Positions 36,208-44,330 of a stretch of 64,000 nt of DNA are shown piece after piece. Position 1 is the stretch's first letter. Each line of letters opens with the position of its first letter. The translations under genes were made by a program, and so were the position numbers. Source of the DNA: an uncultured Pseudomonadota bacterium. GTDB lineage: Bacteria > Pseudomonadota > Gammaproteobacteria > Steroidobacterales > Steroidobacteraceae. The notes beneath the pieces are model-generated. The model was not told the DNA's origin. It saw only the letters and a program-made list of their open reading frames with translations, and searched no databases. Where the stretch lies: contig CAIRLC010000007.1 of NCBI GenBank assembly GCA_903879335.1, forward strand, positions 124,001-188,000. Direction: 5' to 3'.

Positions 36208-37325
36208 TAGAAGTCGAGCTCCCAGTAGATCACCGCAAAAATTGCGTCAGCGAGCAGCACTAAGAAAATCGATTCCACGACAGCCACAGTGGTCAGACGT
36301 CCGAGCTCTCTCGAGGTATCCCGGACCTGCAATCCACGGTATGTCCCCACTAGCGCAATGAGGAATGCAAATACCGGAGCTTTTAGCAGACCGGCCCAAA
36401 ATGTCGTTGGCGCCATGGCCTCCTGCATACGGACCAGAAACTGATTGAAAGGAATATCGACGAGCAACCAAGACAGCACTGCGCCGCCGGCCAGTCCCAT
36501 AGCGTCGGCGATGATCGTCAAACAAGGTAAAGCGATCACCAAGCCCAACACCCTCGGCAAAACCAAGAGCTCCACGGGATTTAAGCCGATGGCCCGCAGC
36601 GCGTCGACCTCCTCGTTCAACTTCATGACCCCAATTTCAGCGGCGAATGCACTACCTGAACGTCCAGCGACAATGATCGCGGTGAGTAGCACGCCCAGTT
36701 CACGCAATACTGAAGTGGTCACCAGATCGACCACAAACGGTTGAGCACCAAACTGACGCAGTTCTTGGGCTCCGATATAGGCAACGATCACACTGATGAG
36801 GAAGGCGATCAGAGCGACAATCGGAAACGCCTGTAAGCCTGTTTCATAGACTTGGCGAATGATCGAACGGGGCCGAAATCGCGCGGGGCGGCGCACCGCG
36901 CCGCCGGCAACCGCATAAATCCGGCCCAGAAAATCAACGACACTACGTACCGCCTCGCCACCGTGCACAGCCCATCGACCCAGCCGATCAAGCGGTAGCG
37001 CGGCACCGATGGAGGGTTCACGGGCATGCCCCGGAACGGCGGCAGCACCCTCTAAGTTGAGCGTATCCGTGAAGGCGAGCAGCTCTGGCCGGGTCGGCGT
37101 CCACTGCACCGGGGTACCCAGTGTCTCTGCCCTTCGCTCAAGTCGCCTGAGGAAGTAGGCGCCGGTCAGATCCAAGCCGTCTATCCGGTCAACCAACGTA
37201 AGGGCTGCCGGGGGAATTTTAATTTTTTCTACACAATCAAGAAGATGAGGCGAATCTGCCGCCGTCCACCGGCCGCAGACAGCCACAGCCAGACCATCCT
37301 CGAGCGGCTCTAATGGAATGGTCAT
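36207..37325 (-). CDS. MCE transporter permease with N-terminal STAS domain (MlaE-like)
   Basis: Membrane subunit of 372 aa. Residues about 1-95 form a STAS-like domain (LTLVDRIDGLDLTGAYFLRR), fused to the MlaE-type permease domain that begins near residue 125 (GGEAVRSVVDFLGRIY). Permease landmarks are IVAYIGAQELRQFGAQPFVV, EIGVMKLNEEVDALRAIGLN and LVGTYRGLQV. In E. coli the STAS protein is the separate MlaB, so here MlaB and MlaE functions are joined. It lies 18 bp after the CDGSH gene. Confidence 0.88.
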   Translation of the reverse strand: MTIPLEPLEDGLAVAVCGRWTAADSPHLLDCVEKIKIPPAALTLVDRIDGLDLTGAYFLRRLERRAETLGTPVQWTPTRPELLAFTDTLNLEGAAAVPGHAREPSIGAALPLDRLGRWAVHGGEAVRSVVDFLGRIYAVAGGAVRRPARFRPRSIIRQVYETGLQAFPIVALIAFLISVIVAYIGAQELRQFGAQPFVVDLVTTSVLRELGVLLTAIIVAGRSGSAFAAEIGVMKLNEEVDALRAIGLNPVELLVLPRVLGLVIALPCLTIIADAMGLAGGAVLSWLLVDIPFNQFLVRMQEAMAPTTFWAGLLKAPVFAFLIALVGTYRGLQVRDTSRELGRLTTVAVVESIFLVLLADAIFAVIYWELDF

Positions 37326-37343
37326 GGCGTGACGGAGCGAGGC

Positions 37344-37583
37344 TTAGAGCGCCTTGTGCGAACCGTCGCACAGCGGGCCATTCTTCGTCGCTTTACAGGC
37401 GCAGAAGTAGACCGTTTTCGATTCACTTGCTACGTACTGCTGCGGCGCGAAGTCGCTGCCCTTGTGCGACCCATCGCAGAACGGTTGCTTGCTTGACCGT
37501 CCGCACGTACACCACCAGTAGCTTTTTCCAGATTCAACGGCTACACCAATTGGGGCCGTACCGGCCACGACAGGTTCGCTCAT
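37344..37583 (-). CDS. Two-motif CDGSH iron-sulfur protein
   Basis: Small protein of 79 aa carrying two CDGSH 2Fe-2S sites, CTCGRSSKQPFCDGSH and CACKATKNGPLCDGSH, each with three Cys and one His. The arrangement resembles the soluble tandem-CDGSH (MiNT/Miner2-like) class. I chose the ATG at 37583, preceded by GGAG with 7-nt spacing; ATGs at 37589 and further upstream add a few residues. No membrane anchor. It appears to be the first gene of the MCE transport operon; why a redox protein heads a lipid transporter is unknown. Confidence 0.85.
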   Translation of the reverse strand: MSEPVVAGTAPIGVAVESGKSYWWCTCGRSSKQPFCDGSHKGSDFAPQQYVASESKTVYFCACKATKNGPLCDGSHKAL

Positions 37584-37734
37584 GAGCATTCTCCGCTGCA
37601 ATAGGCGCCCAAATTAGGCGGCCTTAGCGGGCATGCTAACAGGCAGTTGGGATTTCGCGCACCCGGGGTCACCGCTGAGGGAGCTGGCCGTCGCAGACTC
37701 CACAGCGCTATTGAGCCCGGCGCGTTTCTAGAAC

Positions 37735-38211
37735 TTAGGTGCGCAGGTGGGACTCGACCAACCAGAGCTGCTTGTCGATGTCCCCAGTGATGGCATTGAA
37801 AAGATCAGCTGTCACCTTGTCGCCGGCTGCATCACACGCGTCAATCGCTTCGCAGGTCAGCCCACCGAAAGTCGCCAGCGCATTCGCCACAGCACTCAGG
37901 TGGTCTTGTCCTGCGGTGATCATGGCGGGATACGGTGGCAGGGACGAGCGCTAAACGACCGCCTGAAGGGTGCCTGAAGCCGTACTACCCAAAGCGGTCA
38001 ACCGCTCAGCAATCGCGTCGAGCTTGGACTCAACGACTCCGTGAATCTCATCGAAAAGTTCGTGCAATGCGATGAACTGCGCGCCCTTCACATTCCAATG
38101 GGCTTGCTTCATCTGCAACGCTAGATCAATGGCATCCGCCAGTCGATTGGCCAGGATGGGGGCGATCTGCGCACGAATTTCTTGGGATAAACGAATGCGA
38201 GTCGTATGCAT
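37735..38211 (-). pseudogene. dps: dps (DNA-starvation ferritin) interrupted by an in-frame TAG
   Basis: The two halves lie in one reading frame, separated only by TAG at 37953-37951 (codon 87 of 158). Before it: MKQAHWNVKGAQFIALHELF, the Dps ferroxidase-centre signature, and GSTASGTLQAVV. After it: RSSLPPYPAMITAGQDHLSA and DKQLWLVESHLRT, the expected C terminus. Intact relatives have a sense codon (Glu, Lys or Gln) there. TAG is used as an ordinary stop by trpA, trpL, fadD and yheS in this window, so recoding is unlikely. It is either a recent nonsense mutation, a sequencing error, or a readthrough case. The start at 38211 has GGAG upstream, and a plausible promoter remains. Confidence 0.85.
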
Positions 38212-38244
38212 GGTCGTCAAACTCCTGAACTGGGTCTGGGGGTA

Positions 38245-38273
38245 GTTTTACGACCTCACGGCTAACCGTCCAA
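38245..38273 (-). promoter_or_regulatory. dps: Candidate dps promoter
   Basis: On the minus strand TTGGAC (38273-38268) and TAAAAC (38250-38245) are separated by 17 bp, with the dps start 34 bp further on. This supports continued transcription of the interrupted gene. Confidence 0.4.
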
Positions 38274-38276
38274 TGA

Positions 38277-38305
38277 AGGGTTTCAATCCCAGCGATTGAA
38301 ACCCT
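38277..38305 (-). terminator. Strong hairpin after the ABC-2 permease gene
   Basis: AGGGTTTCAATC (38277-38288) and GATTGAAACCCT (38294-38305) form a perfect 12-bp stem with a 5-nt loop, 8 bp after the permease stop. There is no long T tract, only TTCATT. It most likely ends the YtrA/ABC transcript before dps. Confidence 0.6.
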
Positions 38306-38313
38306 CTATGGCG

Positions 38314-39198
38314 CTATGCCGAAGGGTCGCGACGACGGCGAATCTCTATCGCCCCTGCCACCAACAGTGCCGCCACGCCTAGGCCGATCCATAGCGAAGG
38401 ATTGGTGAGAATCCCGGCGATGTCAGGGGGTGTAAACATGAGCCCCTCTTTGGAAGAGATTCCGATCGCCTTAGCACTCGAGCCAACGGCTTGCGGCATA
38501 CCCATGCGAGCAATCACCCATGCACCAATTCTGGACGTGCCGAATAGTAGATTTTCGACTAACGCAGCTCCTGCCGGAACCAGCAAGGCAATCAGCGTTG
38601 GCGAGCGCGGCGCGAAGGCAGAGACCATCAAGACCCAGGCCATTAACGGCAGTGCCCAGAGCTCTGCAGTTATGCACTCGAATATCCCAAAGCCTATGGC
38701 TTTAGCCCACGTAGCTGGAGCCCACATCACTGAGAGCAATTGCGCAGGCATCCCGAGCTTGATAGACGCTGCAGCGTAAACCACCACCTGAGTGATGAGT
38801 ACGCAACACGCCGCCAACACAGGCATCACCACCAGTGCAAAAAACAGCTTCGATAGAACCGTGGCGCGGTCGCTGATGGGGAGCGATTTCCAAAATAGGA
38901 TGCTGCGGTCTTTGCGTTCGCTGTAAAGACAATCAGCAAGATAGGCGTACTGGCTAATTTGCAGAACGACAAAGAAGGTCGCGGCGATCACCACTAGACC
39001 CGCAATTGCGGCGTCATTAACACCGACAGAGGATGTGTTGATTTGCCCCAGTATTTCCCCGGAGAAAGAACCCTCTATCCCGTAGAAAAGTCCGAGTAGC
39101 GTCACTGCAATCAAGATCAATGCCGTCGCCACAGGGGCAACCCATGCCGTTCTCGACTCCCAGAATTCCCGACGAATCAGCCACTTAAACGTGTTCAT
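38314..39198 (-). CDS. ABC-2-type membrane permease
   Basis: Polytopic protein of 294 aa with about six hydrophobic segments, for example APVATALILIAVTLLGLFYG, AAIAGLVVIAATFFVVL and IGLGVAALLVAGAI. It starts MNTFKWLIRREFWESRTAWV, typical of ABC-2 permeases. It overlaps the ATPase gene by 4 bp and is the last gene of a GntR-controlled unit. The substrate is unknown; relatives in YtrA-type units are linked to cell-envelope stress. Confidence 0.82.
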   Translation of the reverse strand: MNTFKWLIRREFWESRTAWVAPVATALILIAVTLLGLFYGIEGSFSGEILGQINTSSVGVNDAAIAGLVVIAATFFVVLQISQYAYLADCLYSERKDRSILFWKSLPISDRATVLSKLFFALVVMPVLAACCVLITQVVVYAAASIKLGMPAQLLSVMWAPATWAKAIGFGIFECITAELWALPLMAWVLMVSAFAPRSPTLIALLVPAGAALVENLLFGTSRIGAWVIARMGMPQAVGSSAKAIGISSKEGLMFTPPDIAGILTNPSLWIGLGVAALLVAGAIEIRRRRDPSA

Positions 39199-40055
39199 GC
39201 CACACCTCCTGAGAGTTTTGCGACAAAAAGATCCGCGACCGACGGGGTTCGGACTTCACCCAAGGCCGACAGAGCAGCGGCGTCTGCCCCTTCGTAGAGG
39301 TAGACATGCCGACCCATCACCTCACGCCGTGAAATGGGATGCAGGGCCAAGGCGACGCCGGCTGTGTCTGGAGTCGTCACCAATTCCTGAAAGCGCAGTG
39401 CGACCGCGTCCATAGCGGCGTCGAGTACGATTTTCCCTCGATCGATGAATATCAGGTCCGTGAGCAGGTGCTCGATTTCCTCCACCTGATGGGTTGTGAT
39501 GAGGACGGTGCGATCACCTTCCATGTAATCCGCGACCAACCCATCGTAGAAGCTGCGACGGGCCAAGATGTCGAGGCCGAGAGTCGGCTCATCCAGAACG
39601 AGTAGACGCGCATCGATGGCCGTCACGATGGCCAGATGAACTTTCGCAACCATGCCTTTTGACAGTGTCTTGATCCGGGCGGATGGATCAATCCCGGCGT
39701 GAGCGAGGAAAGCCTGGCAATGCTCTCTGCGAAAACGGGGATGCGTGCCGGCTACAAAATCAATGGCATCGCGGACTTTGAGCCAACGCGGCAACAAGGC
39801 CACATCCGCAATAAAGGCAACGTCTTGAAGTAATAAGTCCCGCTGCCGTACGGGATCCAGTCCAAGCACAGACAGCTCACCCTCAACGCTGATCAGACCG
39901 AGCAGCGCTTTCAGTAAAGTGGTTTTACCGGCCCCGTTCGGGCCAATGAGACCGACAATTCTTCCGGGCGCTATTTCGAGCGACACATTGTCGAGGGCAA
40001 GTTTTTTTCCATACCCCTTCTTTAATCCAGTCGCTTTTACGAGTGCAGACATCAC
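39195..40055 (-). CDS. ABC transporter ATP-binding protein of the YtrA unit
   Basis: ATPase of 286 aa with Walker A GPNGAGKTTLLKALLG, a degenerate signature LSKGMVAKVHLAI in place of LSGGQ, Walker B LLVLDEPTLGLDI and switch His in TTHQVEE. The LSKGM form is common in ABC-2 ATPases of this type. About 70 C-terminal residues follow the core. It overlaps both the GntR gene and the permease gene by 4 bp. Confidence 0.88.
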   Translation of the reverse strand: MMSALVKATGLKKGYGKKLALDNVSLEIAPGRIVGLIGPNGAGKTTLLKALLGLISVEGELSVLGLDPVRQRDLLLQDVAFIADVALLPRWLKVRDAIDFVAGTHPRFRREHCQAFLAHAGIDPSARIKTLSKGMVAKVHLAIVTAIDARLLVLDEPTLGLDILARRSFYDGLVADYMEGDRTVLITTHQVEEIEHLLTDLIFIDRGKIVLDAAMDAVALRFQELVTTPDTAGVALALHPISRREVMGRHVYLYEGADAAALSALGEVRTPSVADLFVAKLSGGVA

Positions 40056-40432
40056 GACTTCTCCTCGCCGACCACGGTCGGCTGATCGAACAGTTCAGTG
40101 GGCGTCAGTCGAAGACGCTGGATCGTCGCGAGGACCCTCGGCCACTCTTGGCTGAGGAATCGCGACCGCTCATCGGCCATCAGCGTGGTACTGGCACCGA
40201 CGGCTACGAACATGCCGAGGCCTCGCCTTTTTTCGACGAGTCCCGCATCAGCTAGCTCCTGATAGGCCTTTAAGACGGTCAGCGGGTTAACGCGAAACTC
40301 ACCAGCCACGTTCCTGACCGACGGTAGCGCGTCGCCTTCTTTTAAAACGCTGTCCAGAATGAGCCCGATCACCCGGTCACGTAGCTGACGGTAGATGGGT
40401 TGGTTATCCGAGAATGTGGTGTCCATGAGCAT
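40052..40432 (-). CDS. YtrA-subfamily GntR transcriptional regulator
   Basis: Short regulator of 126 aa: a winged helix-turn-helix (QPIYRQLRDRVIGLILDSVL, ALPSVRNVAGEFRVNPLTVL, DAGLVEKRRGLGMFV) plus a short C-terminal tail. This lack of a large effector domain defines the YtrA subfamily. Several starts are close together (GTG 40435, ATG 40432, ATG 40426). The ATG at 40432 overlaps the stop of the upstream peptide gene (TGATG), which favours coupling. It probably represses its own operon through the palindrome at 40666-40687. Confidence 0.87.
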   Translation of the reverse strand: MLMDTTFSDNQPIYRQLRDRVIGLILDSVLKEGDALPSVRNVAGEFRVNPLTVLKAYQELADAGLVEKRRGLGMFVAVGASTTLMADERSRFLSQEWPRVLATIQRLRLTPTELFDQPTVVGEEKS

Positions 40433-40629
40433 CACAACAGTGTCGGGACATCGGCCGGCAACGCCCGATGGACGTGGTGTACGGACGGATGCAGAGACAT
40501 ATCGACTAGAGCGACTTTGGGCGCAGGGCTATGGCACGGTCTTGACTGTGCAACGGCCGCAACGAGCGGTCCGCCAATGAGGACGGCGATTCCGGTCATC
40601 ACGATGATCGTTTTGGAGCTGATTCGCAT
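40432..40629 (-). CDS. Small exported peptide heading the YtrA-ABC unit
   Basis: A 65-codon gene with its own GAGGA ribosome-binding site. The product starts with a signal peptide (MRISSKTIIVMTGIAVLIGG, likely cleavage after AVAQ). The short mature part is His-rich (SLHPSVHHVHRALP) with one Cys. Its stop overlaps the regulator start, so it belongs to the operon. I do not recognise a family; it may be a substrate, sensor or partner of the transporter. Confidence 0.6.
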   Translation of the reverse strand: MRISSKTIIVMTGIAVLIGGPLVAAVAQSRPCHSPAPKVALVDMSLHPSVHHVHRALPADVPTLL

Positions 40630-40665
40630 GGCGCTTCCTCGCTTGAGCTCCGAATAAGAGCTTTA

Positions 40666-40687
40666 GTGTTATAGTTAACTACAACAC
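40666..40687. promoter_or_regulatory. 22-bp palindrome, probable YtrA operator
   Basis: GTGTTATAGTTAACTACAAC followed by AC is an almost perfect inverted repeat: GTGTT/AACAC outer arms and a TAGTTAACTA core, one mismatched pair. It lies 37 bp upstream of the exported-peptide start, a natural operator site for the GntR regulator encoded two genes in. The stretch TATAAC inside it (minus strand) may be part of the promoter. Confidence 0.6.
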
Positions 40688-40786
40688 CAATTCGATTGCA
40701 AGTCATTCAGTATCGTCAACGAGCCGCGGAGGCCCCTGAGACTTGTTGGACCACTGTAAAGGCGGGCCGATGGCGGCCTCAGTCAG

Positions 40787-40803
40787 CTAAACTCAAGGTT
40801 TAG
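40787..40803. repeat. Short inverted repeat before mdh
   Basis: CTAAAC (40787-40792) and GTTTAG (40798-40803) are separated by 5 nt, 20 bp before the mdh start. It could be a leader hairpin or an operator; nothing else in the 40688-40823 region stands out. Confidence 0.25.
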
Positions 40804-40823
40804 CCGTTTAATTTTCGGAGCGA

Positions 40824-41804
40824 ATGATGAAGCAGCCCATCAATGTCACCATCACCGGTGCCGCAGGCCAAATTGGTTATGCGTTAGCCTTTCGTGTTGC
40901 CTCCGGTGCGATGTTGGGGCCAGACCAGCCAGTCAACCTGCAATTGCTCGAAATTACGCCAGCGCTTCCGCAATTGAATGGCGTGGTCATGGAACTGAGC
41001 GACTGCGCTTTCCCGACCTTGAACCGAATCACGGCGACCGATGACGCCAAAGTTGCCTTCCGCGACTGCGGCGCGGCACTGCTGGTCGGCGCCCGGCCTC
41101 GCGGTCCTGGCATGGAGCGCAAGGACCTGCTCATGGCCAATGCACAAATTTTCTCAGCGCAGGGTAAGGCGATCAATGAAGTTGCACGCCGTGACGTGAA
41201 AGTGCTAGTCGTTGGCAATCCGGCGAACACGAACGCACTGATCGCGCGGAGCAACGCTCGCGATATCGATCCGCGTAATTTCACGGCCATGACTCGCCTC
41301 GATCACAACCGAGCGATGGCCTTACTGGCAGAGAAGACCGGCAAGCACGTGAACGACGTCCAAAAGGTTGTCATCTGGGGTAACCATTCTGCCACCCAGT
41401 ACCCGGACTTGAACCACGCCACCGTTTCGGGCGAACGCGCCTTGTCGCTGATTGGGCAAGATTGGTACGCCGACACGTTCATTCCAACGGTCCAGCAGCG
41501 CGGCGCGGCCATCATTAAGGCGCGTGGCGCGTCCTCAGCAGCATCGGCTGCCTCCGCAGCCATCGATCACATCCGGACCTGGATGCTTGGCTCCGCGCCC
41601 GGCGATTTCGTCAGCATGGCAGTCGCCTCAGACGGCAGTTATGGAATTCCTGAAGGCGTCGTCTATTCATACCCAGTGACGACGTCGAATGGGTCCTACG
41701 AAATCGTGCAGGGGCTCGACATCAATGATTTCAGTCGTGCGCGTATGGCCGCCACTCATCAGGAGCTCCTTGAAGAGCGTGATGGCGTCAAAGATCTGCT
41801 CTAA
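40824..41804 (+). CDS. mdh: Malate dehydrogenase (NAD)
   Basis: TCA-cycle enzyme oxidising malate to oxaloacetate, 326 aa. It belongs to the cytosolic-type group common in Xanthomonadales and betaproteobacteria rather than the 312-aa enteric type. NAD-binding [12 protein letters not shown], substrate arginines in [19 protein letters not shown] and the catalytic His in [11 protein letters not shown] are intact. Two adjacent ATGs are possible starts. The MarC-like gene follows within 9 bp. Confidence 0.93.
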   Translation: MMKQPINVTITGAAGQIGYALAFRVASGAMLGPDQPVNLQLLEITPALPQLNGVVMELSDCAFPTLNRITATDDAKVAFRDCGAALLVGARPRGPGMERKDLLMANAQIFSAQGKAINEVARRDVKVLVVGNPANTNALIARSNARDIDPRNFTAMTRLDHNRAMALLAEKTGKHVNDVQKVVIWGNHSATQYPDLNHATVSGERALSLIGQDWYADTFIPTVQQRGAAIIKARGASSAASAASAAIDHIRTWMLGSAPGDFVSMAVASDGSYGIPEGVVYSYPVTTSNGSYEIVQGLDINDFSRARMAATHQELLEERDGVKDLL

Positions 41805-41813
41805 GGCAAGACA

Positions 41814-42497
41814 TTGGGCGCATCCACATTCCTACTAGCGTTCACGGCGCTGTTCTCTATCGTCAATCCGTTGACGGGCGCCTTCACGTTCTACGGCGCT
41901 ACGCAGGATTTTTCGCCACGCGTCCGGGCTCAGGTGTCCCGTCGCGTGGCGTTCTACGCCTTTTGTTTGATCACGGCCTCGCTGTATGTCGGGGCCTATA
42001 TCTTGAGTTTTTTAGGCATATCGTTACCTGCGCTGCAGGTAGCCGGCGGGATCGTCATCGCGCTGTCGGGCTGGGGCATGTTGACGAGTCCCGACACGTC
42101 CACGGAACAGCGCCGGAGCGAGGCATCCTCAGCACTCAGCGACCATTCAATTTCGGAGCGCTTATCGTTCTATCCGCTCACGATGCCGCTGACGGTGGGA
42201 CCTGGCACGATCTCGGTCGCCATCTCGCTCGGCGCAAACCGTCCAACCGGTGTTAGCGCTGACGCTATACGCTTTTTTATATCCACTTTATTGGCTGCGG
42301 CGCTGCTTGCGATCTGTATTTATGCTGCTTATCGCCACTCAGACCGTTTAGCCGCAGCGATCGGAAAGACGGGAACTGCCATTGTCGTGCGGCTGTCAGC
42401 CTTCCTGTTGTTTTGTATTGGCATTCAGATTGGTTGGACAGGCCTTTACCAACTGCTCAGCACGCTGCCTTTCGCCACCCCGCAGACACTGCCCTAA
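41814..42497 (+). CDS. MarC-family integral membrane protein
   Basis: Membrane protein of 227 aa with about six hydrophobic segments. It starts at a TTG preceded by AAGG with 7-nt spacing. Motifs SIVNPLTGAFTF, LPALQVAGGIVIALSGW and PLTMPLTVGPGTISVAISLG are typical of MarC/UPF0056. Function in this family is unproven despite the name. It follows mdh by 9 bp, so it is probably co-transcribed. Confidence 0.85.
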   Translation: MGASTFLLAFTALFSIVNPLTGAFTFYGATQDFSPRVRAQVSRRVAFYAFCLITASLYVGAYILSFLGISLPALQVAGGIVIALSGWGMLTSPDTSTEQRRSEASSALSDHSISERLSFYPLTMPLTVGPGTISVAISLGANRPTGVSADAIRFFISTLLAAALLAICIYAAYRHSDRLAAAIGKTGTAIVVRLSAFLLFCIGIQIGWTGLYQLLSTLPFATPQTLP

Positions 42498-42576
42498 ACC
42501 CCTGAATGGGTACATCCTTCGTCCTCATTGAGCGCATTTGATAACGTGAGCTTACTAATTGGCAGACAGAGCGAAC

Positions 42577-43638
42577 ATGAGCCAAGACAACGTCATTAAA
42601 GATTCTAGGCGCAACGCTCTGAGAACGTTCTCGCTGTGGATTATTCCGCTGGTCGTCGCGATCGTCGCGGTATGGCTGTATGGCAGTTCAGGTCGCTATA
42701 TCGAAACCGACAATGCCTACATCCAGAGAGACCGAATTGACGTCTCGCCCCAGGTGTCCGGAGATGTCAAAGATGTGCTGTATCACGAGAACGACCCGGT
42801 CGAAGCCGGCGCCCTGATACTGGTATTGGATGACACGCTGCAATCGATCGCGTTGCAGGCCGCAGAATCGAAATTGCAGACGGCTCGTGAAGAAATCGCC
42901 GGTGCGCTAGCCGCTTACCGGGAGAAAGAGGGCGAAATTGCGATGGCGCGTCGAGCCGCTGAGTACGCCGCTCGAGACACGAAGCGCCAGGACGATTTGG
43001 CCGCGCGCAAGTTAGTCCCTGCAGCGACGGTAGATGCATCCCACCGGACCACAGATCTTTCGATGGGCGCGATTGGCGTCCTTGAGTTGCAGCGTGATCA
43101 ATTACTGGCCCGCATCGGCGGACGCGTCAATCGGCCGGTGGAGGACTATGCAGCCGTACAACTTGCGCGGGCGGAACTCGACCGCGCGAAAGTAGACCTA
43201 GCGCGCACTCGAGTTCACGCACCAAGTCGCGGCATCGTGAGTCATCTCCCCAAAATAGGCGCTCGTGTCGATGCCGGTCGGCCGGCGTTCGCTATCGTCG
43301 GCAGCGACAAAATTTGGGTGGATGCCAATTTTAAGGAAACAGATTTGGAATGGGCAAAGCCCGGACAAGTGGCGCGGGTCGACATCGACATGTACAGCGC
43401 GCACAAGTGGTCTGGGAAAATTGAGAGTATCGCGGGGGCGACTGGATCCGAATTCGCACTTTTACCGGCACAAAACGCGTCAGGAAATTGGGTCAAGGTA
43501 GTACAACGCATACCCGTTCGCATTTCCCTAGACGTCAGCCCCAACGACCCTCCACTCAGAGATGGCATGAGCGTAAACGTTTCGATTGATACCGGTGCGC
43601 ACGCTCGCTTTGATCGATGGTTCGGGCGGTCGCACTGA
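42577..43638 (+). CDS. HlyD/EmrA-family membrane-fusion protein
   Basis: Periplasmic adaptor of 353 aa with one N-terminal membrane helix (FSLWIIPLVVAIVAVWLYG). The biotinyl-lipoyl halves are ETDNAYIQRDRIDVSPQVSG and THVHAPSRGIVSHLPKIGA-like (local reading RVHAPSRGIVSHLP). A coiled-coil hairpin lies between them (about residues 85-190), then a beta-barrel (KIWVDANFKETDLEWAKPGQ). This is the EmrA build, but no EmrB-type MFS pump or TolC-type channel is next to it. A TTG 6 codons upstream is an alternative start. The phosphatase gene starts within its stop (TGATG). Confidence 0.82.
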   Translation: MSQDNVIKDSRRNALRTFSLWIIPLVVAIVAVWLYGSSGRYIETDNAYIQRDRIDVSPQVSGDVKDVLYHENDPVEAGALILVLDDTLQSIALQAAESKLQTAREEIAGALAAYREKEGEIAMARRAAEYAARDTKRQDDLAARKLVPAATVDASHRTTDLSMGAIGVLELQRDQLLARIGGRVNRPVEDYAAVQLARAELDRAKVDLARTRVHAPSRGIVSHLPKIGARVDAGRPAFAIVGSDKIWVDANFKETDLEWAKPGQVARVDIDMYSAHKWSGKIESIAGATGSEFALLPAQNASGNWVKVVQRIPVRISLDVSPNDPPLRDGMSVNVSIDTGAHARFDRWFGRSH

Positions 43639-44330
43639 TGCCGCAGCAGGTCACGCTAGTACGGCACGGGCAAGCATCCGTCCAAGGCGCCACCTACGAT
43701 GCGCTATCGCCGCTCGGCCATCAGCAGGCAAAAGCACTTGGTACCTATTGGGCCGAACGGCGCGTCGAGTTCGAGACCGTGTATATCGGCCCCAGAAGGC
43801 GCCATGCCGAAACGGCAGCTGGTGTCGCGTTGGCTTATCGGGAAAGAAACCTGTTCTGGCCGGAGCCCATACTGGTGCCTGAACTCGACGAGCATGACGG
43901 CCTTGCCGTACTTAAAATTGCAGCCGGTATCTCCGAACCCGGAGACGGACTCCTGACCGGTCACGAGAGTCGCGATGCGGCCGTGAAACGACTGTTCGGA
44001 CGATACCGGGAAATCATGGGCGATTGGGCTGCCGGGGGCTTTGCCTCGGACGGCATTGAGCCATGGCGTGTGTTTCGCGAGCGCGCGAATCGGGCCGTTA
44101 ATCGGGTTTGTGCCTTACCTGGGCGGGCCGTCGCATTCACCTCCGGCGGTTTGGTGGCTGCTGCCGTTGGCGCTTTACTGGATCTCGACGACCGCCGAGT
44201 GATTCACTTATCGAGCGAAGTCCACAATACGGGACTGACTGATTTAAGGCACCGAGCGAGCGATGTCGGTCTCGTGACTTTTAATAGCATTCCCCATTTG
44301 GAGGATGCGACGACGATTACTCGGATTTAA
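43638..44330 (+). CDS. Histidine phosphatase superfamily protein
   Basis: Protein of 230 aa with the RHG catalytic motif (TLVRHGQASVQG) at the N terminus, YIGPRRRHAETAAGV carrying the usual Arg/His, and a second His probably in SEVHNTGLTDL. No signal peptide. It could be a phosphoglycerate mutase-like or broad phosphatase; the substrate is unknown. It is coupled to the EmrA-like gene and its end overlaps the convergent permease gene by 14 bp. Confidence 0.8.
   Translation: MPQQVTLVRHGQASVQGATYDALSPLGHQQAKALGTYWAERRVEFETVYIGPRRRHAETAAGVALAYRERNLFWPEPILVPELDEHDGLAVLKIAAGISEPGDGLLTGHESRDAAVKRLFGRYREIMGDWAAGGFASDGIEPWRVFRERANRAVNRVCALPGRAVAFTSGGLVAAAVGALLDLDDRRVIHLSSEVHNTGLTDLRHRASDVGLVTFNSIPHLEDATTITRI

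Noticed and set aside
37951-37953. TAG in dps as a recoded sense codon
   Set aside because: trpA, trpL, fadD, yheS and the response regulator all end at TAG at their expected lengths, so TAG acts as a normal stop.
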